Part shown: one piece after another, positions 1-12,400 of the stretch | Layout: each line of letters opens with the position of its first letter | Numbering within the stretch: position 1 is the stretch's first letter | Assembly (NCBI GenBank): GCA_031841125.1 | Contig: CM063114.1 | Span: 41,065,574-41,129,573 of the forward strand | DNA: 64,000 nt | Source of the DNA: Acanthococcus lagerstroemiae | Lineage: Eukaryota > Arthropoda > Insecta > Hemiptera > Eriococcidae | Reading direction: 5' to 3' | Program-made: the position numbers and the translations under genes | Notes under the pieces: model-generated | Database searches by the model: none | Told to the model about the DNA's origin: nothing | What the model saw: the letters and a program-made list of their open reading frames with translations, nothing else

Positions 1-2718
1 AAACAAGAAGCTTCGAAGCAAGCTGAAGTAAGTTGATTTGGCTTTTCATTTATTCGTCTGGTATGAAAATTGGAACATTTAGTTTTCTAATGAAGATGCT
101 CTGCAGACACTGACTGATAGGTCAGACGAGAGAATATTTATGGAACGGACGTATCAAGTAGTTGGATTGGTACATGACAAATCAGAAACGGAGATAAACT
201 GAAATTTCATTTTGCACGATCTGTGCTGACCATTTTATCTATTACTGAAACCTACTCTCATTTCGGAAAATGGTAAACGCAGGATAGGTTACCTACCTGA
301 GAACTCGTTGATTGCTTAGTGGCCCAGAAGTGCCCCTAGTTTTCTTCCATCTGAAAATTGTACCCGTGTCATATTTTTATAACATTTAATGTTGCTCTTT
401 GGGGTTACATTTTCTTGAAAAACGTTACCCATAACTGATGGAACATCTAGCATGGTTGCAATCCTTAAGAGTTACTCCATTGCTCCTGTATAATCCGCTT
501 TGTTACTGCATCGTTCGAGTTTTATAGATAGCTAGTTTTTAATTTTATCTCTCGTATTTTATGTAAACAATCGTGTAACTCAGTTCTAATTAATTCTAAT
601 TGTGGGAATTCAGCTCAACAGAACTCAGTTTGAAAATCTGGACGACGACGTTCGGGTTCAGTTAGAAGGCTACAGACCGGGCATGTACGTTAGAATTGAG
701 TTATCCAAAGTACCCTGCGAACTGGTTACCAATTTCGATCCAACGTATCCACTTGTCATTGGAGGTCTGCAACCGGGCGAAGAAAGTATAGGATTCGTTA
801 ACGTAAGTATCGCATTTTCACGAAGCTCCATTACGATATTCAGTGCGAGTGTTTTAATGGTGGCATTCCCATAGGCGCGTATTAAGAAGCACAGATGGTA
901 CAACAAAATATTGAAAACAAAGGATCCCATTATTATATCGATGGGATGGCGCAAATTTCAAACCTTGCCGGTGTATTACAAACTCGAAGATAATTTTAGG
1001 CAGAGGTAAAATACATTTTCACGTTCGTGTTCATGCTATGAGCCGAGAAATATGAAAACGTAATCATTTTCATTTATTGGTTGGTAGGATGTTGAAATAC
1101 ACTCCGGAACACGTTGCCTGTATGGCTGCCCTGTGGGGACCGTTAACGAAGCCGGGTACCGGATTCTTGGCTGTGCAGGATGTGTCTTCAAGAAAGGTGA
1201 AAATAATGTTGATTGTTTTGCTTGTAGATGGTTCCTAACAATATTAATGAAACGCATATGAAAGTGACTTTCTGTGGTATCTAGGGGTTGGACATTATCT
1301 AAATGGATGTAGTGAAATTGGTCTGATAACTTCTCGCAGAACTCGGTGCCAGTGGAAAAGTGTCAAAAGTTTTACTGCCAGTGTTGGTGGTGATGTTGAA
1401 CCCCTCCTGACGCACGAAGTTTCTGGGGTTGTTAAGAAAATATTGTTAGAGGCCTCTATTCAGGGAAATCATGTTCTCGAATATTTGAAACATTTACATA
1501 GGATACATGTAACTGCAACTTCGATTTAGACCACTTTTTTACTATCACTTGTGGACCCAGAAAAATCTACCCTTCAGAAAGCACGTACTAAGTTTTACCC
1601 TTCCACGATAAAGGGCTCGAGTTTTCTTCGATCAGCTGAAACATGTTTTTTACAGGAAGGTTTCCGGATCATAGCTACCGGCACTGTTCTCGAAGCGAAT
1701 CAAACCACCCAAATTACGAAAAAGCTCAAACTGGTCGGCGAGCCATTGAAAATATTTAAGAAAACCGCGTTCATAAAGAATATGTTTAATTCGGCTTTGG
1801 AAGTTGCTAAATTCGAAGGAGCTAGAATAAAAACGGTTTCAGGGATCAGGGGACAAATTAAGAGAGCCTGCAGCAAGCCCGAAGGAGCATTTCGAGCCAC
1901 TTTTGAAGACTGTATCAAATTGAGCGGTAGGTTGTGAAATTGTTGTCGTCTAAGTTTCTGGAATAGATGATTGAGTTCAATTTCGAGACGTATTTCTTTC
2001 GCATTACAGATATCGTGTTCTGTCGAACGTGGTGCAACGTCGACGTTCCTCAGTTTTACAATCCGGTCACTTCGTTGTTACTTCCGCCTGAAGAGAAGAC
2101 CCAATGGCGCGGTATGAAAACCACCGGTCAGCTAAAAAGGGAACAAGGCATTAGAAGCGAGCCTCAAATTGATTCTCTTTATAAAGTGAGTATTCCGTAT
2201 TAAGTAATATCGAAATAATTGCGTGCAAAGAGTAAAAAATTGTATTTATTATGAATTGCGCTTGTTTTCAGCCTGTTGTGCGTCCGAAGAAAGTGTTCAA
2301 ACCGATAAAAATACCCAAACGTCTTCAGAGTCAGTTACCGTACAAGGATAAACCAAAGACGTCGAAGATAGGACCGAGGGGCAATGTGAAGAAACAGAGA
2401 ATTGCGGTGGTCCGAGACCACCACGAATACAAGGTGAGAAGATGTTTACAAGCTCTCGGTTTTGTGTTCTTTGAACCAGGTGATTGGTTTTTTAATTCCT
2501 GTAATTGTTTCTAGGTCGCCACGCTGATGAAAATGTTGAGAACCAACTTCAAACAGAAACAGGGCAAACAAAGACACGAAATGAAGAAACGTGTGGTGGA
2601 GCACAGACAGCAAATGAAAGCAATCGAAAGGGCTCGAAATCTGAAAGAAAAAGAGAGGAGAAAGAAGGTGTTCATCAAGCAGACAAAACGAGAAACCAGA
2701 GAGAATAAGAGTAAATAG
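1..2718 (+). CDS. BMS1: BMS1 ribosome biogenesis GTPase, C-terminal part (5' end outside window)
   Basis: Eight exons carry the last 422 codons: 1-27, 614-802, 875-1005, 1088-1196, 1656-1926, 2010-2185, 2272-2433 and 2515-2718, ending in TAG. All junctions are GT-AG and the phases agree. Conserved BMS1 blocks appear in family order: YRPGMYVRIE, NFDPTYPLVIGGL, KKHRWYNKILK, LKYTPEH, FNSALEVAKFEGA, TVSGIRGQIK, FYNPVTSLL and MKTTGQL. This is the Bms1/Tsr1 C-terminal region. The last exon is a Lys/Arg-rich, probably helical tail. From the family: BMS1 is a GTPase of the nucleolar 90S pre-ribosome that works with RCL1 in 18S rRNA maturation. The G domain must lie left of the window, since the human protein is about 1280 residues. 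The gene converges on the MARCH gene. Confidence 0.97.
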
Positions 2719-4601
2719 TTTAACTGTTATGTGATATTATTTAAAGTTTTGGTTCTTTTCTATTTAAATAAGTTTCCGTAATAGTTTCCATCTCTTGTGC
2801 ATAGAGCACGTCCGCAAGTTGATTGTGAGGACCAGATATGTAAATTACCCTGCCGACATTTGCTCTCACGTCTTCCTCAAATGAACTTAGCTGCGAGAAA
2901 GCTGGGGAGAAAAAGGCAACAAAAATTTGGAGCATCCGAAGTAAAGTTTATGTTGTGTGCGATTAGAAATAGGGGCAGTATGTATTTTCTAGCTAATTGT
3001 TTATTTTCATGCGGTTTTCTAGTCATTATGTGCTCGCCTCTTACGAGCCATCTGTGAAAATGTAAATTTCATTTTATTTACGTATGAAATGCGAATGTAA
3101 AGTATCATTTATTGTGATGATGTCCATTGTTCATGTTTTTTTTATGTATTTAATTACGACTTTTCTTCAACGGTACTTTTGCATTCTTTCAAACCTTACT
3201 AGTTGAGCTGGGTCATATGATTCAAAAGTTAATAATGTACTTTTGATCTGAAAACAAATAATGATAATGATAAATATATTTACTCCCCTTTCCAACAGCC
3301 AGGTGGCCAGTTATAATGCTTACATCAGTTTTCAATTTAAGGATCTTATTCAATATCTTTACTATCTTACTTCCATCATACTAGAAAACAGCACGTTCAT
3401 ATAGATTCCACTATCGGTAGGTGCATATGGGATTGGAGTTGTTAGGTTGTTACCGGTATACTAATACTGTTATCAATTACAGTACGTTGCTAAAGTTCCT
3501 ATGTCGAGATAGTCTCCGTTTTTCTTCGTTACCAGTAATGCAAGGTCTGACGGTCATAATCAAGTATTGGAACCTGTACCTATCTGTATCAGTCTTCAGT
3601 ATCTTCAGTACCACAGCACACATGTGGGTATCAGTATCAGAGCACACATGCCGGTATCTGATCTGTATTGATAGTACTTCTGAAAAAAATTACATTCCCT
3701 TATTTACACTAAATTTTATGCTTCATGCGTTGTGTTCTTAACAGGGTTATGCAATGAAATTCTCATTTCGTCCCAATTTCGGTACGAGGATAGAAACTAA
3801 ATATTGGCTTTGTTCCTTCAACTTTTATTTTCGTTTCGGTAGCATCAGTACCCGCCGGTCATTAGCCAACCATCATTACGGCTGAAGGATCACCAAGGTT
3901 ACTTACTCCTTTGCAGCGGTAACTTTAAGACTAAAATGGGTTTCCATTTCCTAAGAAGTTCGTAGTTGGTAATATACTTTTACTCCCCCTCCTCACCGCC
4001 GCTGAATTCAACAAAAAATAGGTATCATGCTCAAACGCACACATTTCATGTAACATCCACACATGTGTTGAGTTTCAACTTTACAATCAAGAGAGCTGTT
4101 TGACAAATTGAATTTATCACGTACCTACCATCAATCTCCCTCTCTCAGCATTCTATCCATCCTTTTATCTCTTGTCCAAGTACGCCGCTGCCATCTCGAC
4201 TGTAACAACAACGAGTAACAGCCGACAGGATGAAATTTTATTCGTCCGAATATAATAACCTGAGTTCAATTAGTATCGAATATGTAAATTTGAGCTCAAT
4301 TTCACATCCATTCGAAACAAACGGACTTCTCGACTTGTAAAACACTAATACGATGAAACTTATGAAGCTGGATGTTATATGTACAAACTGACCTTTAAAG
4401 TTAGCTTAGAAAATACGAATGTGTTATAAAAATCTTACTAATAACGCTTGCTTCTAAACAATGTATCAAACATGAATTACTCGAAATACTTAAGGTACGT
4501 AACGGAACTGTCAACGTGCTTATAATCTAAAATAAAATATCACAAACTTTTAAGTACACGCGTTACTAACATTTGTCGCAGTCACAGCCACCTAGTGACT
4601 A
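2719..4601. other. Convergent intergenic spacer between BMS1 and MARCH 3' ends
   Basis: No conserved coding sequence was seen on either strand. The left part should hold the BMS1 3' UTR, but I see no canonical AATAAA close to the stop. A minus-strand AATAAA (plus TTTATT near 4237) could end the MARCH transcript. Positions 3530-3680 contain a short degenerate series of CAGTATC/GTATCAG words, which looks like simple-sequence drift. Short open frames here lack any recognisable motif and were not called. Confidence 0.5.
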
Positions 4602-7600
4602 TCAAAACTTTATCGATGGGGCATTATTGACTACCAACAGATCTTCGCTGCTCTTCCAATCTTTCACCAATGCTTTGTCTCTGAAGAAATTATTGAAAGG
4701 AACTTTGTTACGACCGTTGATCAACAGCTTGCTGGTCGGCAGCTCATTTGTCTCGTTGGCCACTTTGTCCCGGTACTTCGTATCTAAGTCTAGATATTCT
4801 TCCGAACTGAATCGCCTTTTCGGTGAATGGCCCGCCTCGACTCCATTCCACCCACTCTTGTCGGCGGTTCTACTAGAGAACTTCATCTCTTTTGCGTTGT
4901 TCTTACCGAATTCGATTACGATCTCCGCTTTTTTGAATTGCAACTTGACCACCGACTGGTCGGCTTTGAATTCGTTTTTGGTCGCGAATTTTTCAACCTT
5001 CGTGTCTTGGTCTTTTTTACAGTCGGCCGGACATAAAGCAGTACCATAAGCATTCCCATCGTTCACGTTAATACCGGAACTAATATTGCACCCTCGGTCA
5101 CTATTACCACCGATTTGAATGTGTAACGAAGTGTTTTCGTATACATGATTGTTTTTGTCCTTCAGGCATCGTGTCGCGTCTTCACAATGTTCGCCTTGCG
5201 TCAAAGCTCGCTTACCGTGTACACCGTCGCGGTGAAATCGAATTTGGTTTTCTTCTCCGAAAATGATGTGTAGATTGCGAACGCCCTTAATGTCTATGCA
5301 ACTGGTTTCGGGTACGTTATCACGTTTGCACGTATCCGAATACGGTCTGAAAGAGCAGCTCGGGCCGCCGTCTCTTTCGGTTGAACTGGCCAATAATTTA
5401 GTCGCCTGAGGGTTGCATTTCTCAGGAGCATTTTGAACATATATAACCCTGGAAAGAGTTTTCAGATTATTTAGTATTAGAATACTGAAGGGCTTCGCCC
5501 TTCGTATCACGACCCCCTGTTTGGCGCTGCGCGTCTCAATTCCTAGCTGCCCGTCTGTTTATCTAGCTAACGAGATAGAAAGACATAAATACACAGAGAT
5601 ATAGATTGACATGAAAAGGAAGCCAGAGATCCAGAGTGGATGAAGACTTACAGACTAATGATGTAATAACAAAATTTTTAGATTTCGGATCTTGAAATTT
5701 GGTTTTCAACCCCGTGTCTGCCTTGCATTGATACACAGGGAAAAACAAACATGGAGCAATACTGGTTCTCAAGTTTTTTCTGAGTGTTCCTCAATACTCA
5801 TCTGCTTAGCTGTCTACTTGCTTTCCGTCTATCTATCCAACTATTTATCTATCTGTCTACCAACTCAACTGCATGTTGGCTTGCTTTTCTGTCTATACTT
5901 AGTTTGTTTCTCCGTCAGTCTGTCACGTAGGCTATCTCTCGTTCTGGCTGATTGTCTTCGGTGTTGTATTAACAAGAGCTCCGCGGGCTCAGCTGGAAAA
6001 AGAGAGCTAAGAAAACGAAAGACTCAAGAGAACGAATGAATTAATGAATTACAGAAAGGAAAACGTGGAAATAATCCGCAAATCTAACATCAGTTCCATG
6101 CCCGGCAGGGGCATAAAGTCTTCAAGAAGTGTTGAAGCGTAATAAGCAAGTCTGGAGGAAGCTTAAAAGAGAGTCAACAAGTCTAAAAAGTAGTAACGGG
6201 TCGTACAAGGGTGCGGAACAGTCTCAAACCTACTACCCTCGACGTGCTTCAGCGAGTCTTCAAGTAATCTAAGAGTCTTAAATAAGTTTTGAAGAGTCTT
6301 AGTAAGTTTTAAAGACATCTTAAACGAATCTTTATCAAACCAGAAAGACTTCAACAGAGCCGGATGAGCCTTGAGGAGTCACAAACAAATCTGAAAAGTT
6401 TAAACGTTTCATAGTCTGGAACAAACCTCGAAGATTTTTAGCGAATCTTAAATAAAAGCAAATTTAAAGAACTTTACAACAGCATTGGGTTCACACAAGA
6501 ACGAAGGGATAATACCCTACAAGGGCAATGTGATCCTAAGATCCTGAGACCGATAGAGAAACGGACATTTAATCAATAGCCTTTCAGAGATCGAAAATTC
6601 GATGACTGATAATTTCAGTCTCATTTTTGACGAGTATCTTCCCCTTGATGATCCGTTAGTTACCTGTTATAAGCCTTCCATCGTTTGCAGAGGACGAAAT
6701 AAGCTCTGCATTGGATGTACATGAATACGATGCCACCCATGAAGCCGATTCCAACGACGATGAGTTTTGTCCAGAATGGCCATTCTAAATGGCCTTTACG
6801 TACTTCATCCAACGTTCGGTCGATTAATACATAGAGTGACCAACAAACGCATGTCATGGCAATGATATGAAATAACATTGCACAAACTAATTTCTTTCGC
6901 TCGATGCCAGACATTTCCAGGTACTCCCACTGTAACACATGAAGAAAATGGTAAAGAAATCTCAACTTGTTTCCGATTCAAATAGCTTTAAATGTGATTA
7001 TTATAATCATACCAATAACTCAATCATATTACAACTGAAATTAATCTGTCATTTGATAACTTTTCAAGAACATCCAAAATTATCAAACTAAAGAGGAGAC
7101 CGCGAGGGGCCCTCTCTTGGAATGTTCTAAACAAATACAACTGATTCTTTTTTGGCCTAAAATTACTTAAGTTCTCGAGCTACTCCCAAGCCCTCTGTAT
7201 TGTGTAGAAAAAGAACTTTCCACATTAAATCACAGAGCGATTCTTTCCAAAATAGGCACATTTGCCTTTGAGCCAATAAAAAATGACATTTGAAAAACTA
7301 GTAATAGGCTTAGATCTGATTACCTCGTTGAAAGGTTTCACTTTGGTCTGCATAATGAACTGAAATTTGCACAATTCGCAACATCGAATATTAGACGATT
7401 TGATCCACTGTTGCAGACAATTCTGATGAACGTAGCGCAGCGATCCGGAACAGTAGCAAGGGGTAATTAATGGGAGTTCCGGTCCTCCTTCGCAATGACA
7501 AATTCTAAACACGAAAGAGACGTAACTGTACAATTTGGTGGAGCAAAACAACAATTTAGAGCAGAACGGAACATATACGTAAAAATGAGCTCCCGGAAGT

Positions 7601-7935
7601 GATTTTAATAATCGTAATGAATGTGTAAACAAAAATATTCAAATCAACACATTCCCAACCTGCATATGTCGCCAGAATTTGAATTCAAACTTGATGATTG
7701 TGATGGGCATCTATCAGTGAAAGCTTTGGGCACTTTGCAGATCGATACTTCTTCCTGAACATACGTTTTGTATGTTTAAAACAAACAAAATATTTAATAT
7801 AGGTAATGTACATTCATGGTAAGCATTATAATTTCATATAGTACATTCAAAACAAGTATAATTCATTACCTGACATGTAAATGGCATATCAATGGAACAC
7901 TCGCCCGGTCTTGTAGTACCTTTCTGCGGTGACAT
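4602..7935 (-). CDS. MARCHF8: MARCH1/8-type membrane RING-CH E3 ubiquitin ligase, complete
   Basis: Five exons, listed 5' to 3' on the minus strand: 7935-7870, 7754-7660, 7504-7324, 6929-6664 and 5448-4602. They total 1455 nt, or 484 residues plus TGA, and every junction is GT-AG in phase. The RING-CH domain (about residues 53-105) has the C4HC3 ligands: CRIC, PCYC, VHQNC and CCELC. The block [19 protein letters not shown] is typical of MARCH1/8. Two membrane helices follow, at about 128-150 and 169-188, around the conserved [10 protein letters not shown] and LEWPFWTK. The motif RWKAYNRVIYVQN after helix 2 is also diagnostic. From the family: these enzymes ubiquitinate membrane proteins in endosomes and at the plasma membrane and drive their down-regulation. 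The C-terminal tail is about 280 residues, hydrophilic and unrecognised, and much longer than in vertebrate MARCH8. The ATG at 7935 is the first in frame in this exon; an upstream 5' UTR exon is possible. Confidence 0.95.
6110..6450. repeat. Degenerate short tandem repeat in the last MARCH intron
   Basis: The words AGTCTT, AAGTCT and AAGTTTTGAAGAGTC recur about every 20-35 bases through this stretch. The copies are strongly diverged. The tract lies inside the intron 5449-6663 and has no coding content. It looks like an eroded minisatellite. Confidence 0.5.
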
Positions 7936-9489
7936 AGCGGTATCGGAGATTATCTTTAAGTGGATGTCGAAAACTCAAGCTGGGATGGAATATCATGACA
8001 ATCTAGAAACGCAACATCTCTCAATATACTGACATTGCAATAGGTCAAATAGGAAGTGCACGACAAGCTATGCGAATTTCGAAGTGACCCATGTTCAACT
8101 GTAATTAATTATACGGCTCTGCTTCCGGTTACTCTACTCGCCCTTTCTTTTCAAGTGCAGCAAGAAAGACACTTCCTGATTCAGTCGTTACTGAGTAAAG
8201 GCTCACACGCTACATTTTTCTGAAGCCTATTTCTAACTAAGAGTACTCGGTACGAAACTCGCGGTTTCTACAACCATCAATTACTTGTGTCATTCACTCC
8301 GGAAAATTTACTCAGTATGTAGGAAGAATAATTCGCCTCCTGTTCTTTAATACTCTCTTGAACTAGCCGTACAGCTTTAATAACAGATGAAGCTGAATGC
8401 AATCGAGGGAAAACTCTTACCTTCGGAAGTATTCGAACTCGAACTTCTGAGCCTGATTCATATTTAAACTGTATGCAGGAAGAAACTGAACAGCAAATAA
8501 CAACACATTGGATGAGAAATCTAATAAGCTTTCAGGAGCTCAGAAATCAATCGTTATTCCTTTCTTCCTTAGCATTAAAAAGAATACAATTTTACGGTGA
8601 AAATAATAGACACGGATTTCCTATATTTCGCACGGAGTGCATGTCTCAAAAGTTGATTCTAATTTTGCATTTTGCATAAATAATTTTTGTGATGTCAGCT
8701 GATCAGAAATTCATGGGAGGTTCTCAACTAAGGTCAAACCAAACTGAAGAGCAATTCCGCTTCCGCATGGCGCGATAAATTAGAGCCGAGCACACTAAAC
8801 GGGCTTCAAGCGCTCGCTTTTTGCACTTGTTTCAAATTTCACAAAATTTAGTAAGAAAAGACCTTAAATTAGGATGTATAAAGTCCTTGTTCTAAAGTCG
8901 TGATTCTGGAATCTGTGTTCTTGAACTGGGGATTTATATAAATGGCAGCACTGATTTGGCAGCCATCTTGTGAAAGTTTAGAAACGCGCGTTCTTTTGTT
9001 CTTTTCCTTGTTCGTCTTCCACATTCCAAAACTGTGTTGGTCTCATTGGTCAAGTACGTTTTACGTTCTAGTTTGTTAAGCGTTGAGGTTGTTGCTGAAT
9101 TTGTTCCCTTGGAAATATTAATTTATTGTGTAAAATTATTTAGCGATTCTATTTACTAATCTTTTTGCATTATGTCGAATTATTTATACGAGAAAACACA
9201 TAATTCTGATTCGTTATTCGAAGAACGATTAGTTTGCTGAGGTTTTTAGAAAATATTTCGTTGTTGGGATGTTGGGGCGTGCCTTCTACGCGACGTGGCC
9301 ATCTTTGAATTGCAGTATATTTATTAAAAAGAGGTCCTCTTTTGCAATTTATTGCCGTTCCTCGGTCTTCTAGTTATTCTGTCTACTTCAGGGTTAGATC
9401 AACTGTATCTATATCCCTTAATTGTAATAACTGCAGTTACTTAACACTTTTACACCATCGTGTATTTGCGGATGCATTAAACAAGCAAA
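7936..9489. promoter_or_regulatory. Divergent intergenic region, likely MARCH and PNUTS promoters and 5' UTRs
   Basis: This is the only space between the MARCH start (minus strand, 7935) and the PNUTS initiator ATG (plus strand, 9490). Near 8960-9050 there is a more CG-containing stretch with GCCATCTTG (YY1-like) and CATTGGTC (reverse CCAAT box). That makes it a plausible PNUTS core promoter. No TATA box or transcription start can be fixed by eye. No other gene is supported here. Confidence 0.35.
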
Positions 9490-12400
9490 ATGGTAAGTTA
9501 GAAAGACACCACTTATCGCGTAATTTACGAACAATATTCATTTAAAACGTGCATTTTCAGATGGGCTTCGTATTACTTTAAATTAAAATATCGTTCCAGA
9601 AGGTGAAGATTTGGCATTATCTTCAATGTAGTACAAGCTAACCTACGCCATTGGTAATGTGCTGCATTCTGGAAATTGACAATTGACATTGAATAATAAA
9701 ATTTAATCATACTGTAGTTTCCTTATTCGTTCCTGTACTCGAATTAAGGCGAAAAGCAAGATGGTTTTTCAGTATTAGGTATCTTGGACGTTCACCACAA
9801 TATTCATTTTGCAAGTATTATCGGCCAAAAATCTCGAGTTACTTCGTTTTGACTTGTGATCACATCAGTTTCACGAAATCAGCAATTATTGATATAAATT
9901 TCATCTGTTCGAGTATGATGATTCTATTCGAATTGCGTCATAAAGCCACCAGTTGTGCAATTAATAATTAATGGTGTATGTGACTGATGACCCTGAACGG
10001 AATATGCGACGATAACCACTACTATTCTGCTCATTCCTAAATTCGCGAATTAATGATAGCTTAATACTTTTAACTTGTTCTTGATAACAACTAGAAAAAG
10101 AGTCGAACGTCTAGAGTATGATGCTCTATAGTAGAACAGAGGTTACTCGGAGGGTCTGATACGATTGATGACAGATTATCGTAACACTAATTGTTTTGCA
10201 AAACGTCTATGTCATTGAAGCCATCTGGAAACGATATGTTATTCTATTGATGTAAATATTTATTAGTATGGATTGTCAGTTACTAACTTGCGGTTTCTGT
10301 TCACAGCCTAGAATACACCCGCAAGAGTTACTGAACTGCCTAAAGGTCCTCTTGACCCCAACTGGAGGCATCAAAAGTGAACAAGAAGTGGCTCGAATTT
10401 CTTCGTAAGTTTAATGTTTTTACTCTGCTCTCATTCGTGCATGAAACGTATTTAGTAGTTGACTAGTTTAAATTCGTGACATCCACTTACCAAAAAATTG
10501 ACACGAACTCTTCATTTCTAACGTAATGAAGTACATTCGTAGACGTTCTGTTTCAGCGTGAAATTGACTGTTTTTGAGTTCTAACGTTCTTCGCTTTACA
10601 CTTGTATTTAGCTCGGGTTTTGTTGATCTTGAAGTAGAAATTACCGGAACGAGGTCCGAGAAAATTTGATCTCAGTTGGGCAGCCGATTTCCGTAATGAA
10701 CACGTGTTTCATTATTTTTCGGAAGCTTGCCACTTCCCGGTGATGAAGATGTGGTTTCCCTTCCCTCGAATTGATAGCAGCCAGCACCCGTAGAGATTCA
10801 TCTCGTACATCTTTGTTGATTAACAATTGAACAGTTGAACCTACTGCAAACTGAAAAGGTTACCCTTCGAAGAAACATTGGTAGAGCTGAGCACAAGAAG
10901 TGGTTATATCAATTTTTTGTAATGATAAATTGACTTCCATGGACACAAGTAGGGCTTGGGTTGGCTTAACCCCCGATTTTCTTACGTCCCTCTTCCTCCT
11001 TCAAAGATGGAGAATAATACGAGCGAAGAATTTTTGCATCATTTTGATACTTGTCTGCCTCCCATGAGCCCCATACTTGAGTGCGGCTGTTAGCGCTTAT
11101 GTTGAGATTCTGTATGATCTTGGTTAGCATAGTCTGTCATCAGGGTCATAACCTGATGGTGCAAATGAAGGCATCGCCCGCTTCCGATACTTCGTTTTGC
11201 TTATTACCCCCAGCAAAAACGAGTCATCTCCAACTAATGAAAACCCCATTTTAACCGCTTCTCTTGCTGGAAGTTGGTCAGGTTCGGTTTCTGTCGCTTT
11301 AAAACAAATGGCTCAACCGCTTCTTGCCCCTCGCCCTACATTTACACGCACACACCTTCTCTCTTTTCCTTTCAAAATATGATTGTACAAGTTGGAGACC
11401 TGGTTTGTGTTTCTGACTTGAGCACTCGAAATCGGTGTTTCGAACTTTTGCTGTAAGTCAGTCTTTTCATATTAAGTGTCGAAAGTTATTTATGGTTTTG
11501 CATTTCATTGTAAATTTTAAAGATTGAAAGGTGTAGATTCGAAAACTTCATTCGTTTCTTCCAAACCCATTTTTGTATTATAACTTGTGTAAATTGACTC
11601 AAGTCATAACTCATGAGTCATAACACAGATTTTTATCACTATTTTGTAATGTTGGTGATTTTTCAACTTTTAATTGGCTTGAATTAGATTAATTTTGAAT
11701 GGTTACCTTGCCGTTACGAAGGCCCATTCATCTAAACTAACTGGTGTAAAGTCAGACTTTTGCCTTGATTATTTTGAACTATGCCCCTTCAGATCTCTTC
11801 CCTCGGATTTCAGCTTCGAAAATATTCCTTTTGGTTTATGCCCTGAGAAATTGATTGAGAAGTAAATCTAACCTGTAGTTGCAGAAACATGAATAGATCA
11901 GTTTTGTGTGACGTCACACCAGTGAGTTACTGCTAGCAAAAGTACCCGTCTTTTTCCGTGCAAACATATTGACTCCCATAAGAACAACACGGATCAAGGA
12001 TCATTATGTTACTACCTAAGAATAAAAAGTTTGTTAGAAAGCGAAGGTATATATTTTGAATCCAGAAGGTTCTTAGCATTTGCTAATGAATTTCTGATTT
12101 CTAACAAATTTCTTATTCTCAGGTAGTTATGATTTTTGCTCCGTGTGTTTTTCTTATGGGAGTCAATACGTTTCGCACGAAAAAAAATTGGTACTTCTAA
12201 CCATAACCAAGAGTAGTAACACATTGTGTGACGTCATCACAAAACTGATCTACTTGGCACCTATTATGATAAACTTGGTTGCTCCTCAGTGGGTTGTGCT
12301 GAACTCGAGACAAGTCTTATGGTCGAAAGGATCAACTCTGGTTGAAAGTTCTATCACTGAAGCTGATTGTCTCAATTATCTGTTTAATCAGTATGATACT

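Noticed and set aside
4573..5049. Plus-strand open frame of 158 codons opposite the last MARCH exon
   Set aside because: Antisense shadow of a confidently spliced exon, with no conserved block.
8380..8470. tRNA-like B-box word (GAGTTCGAATAC on the minus strand)
   Set aside because: No A box at the right distance and no cloverleaf arms could be formed.
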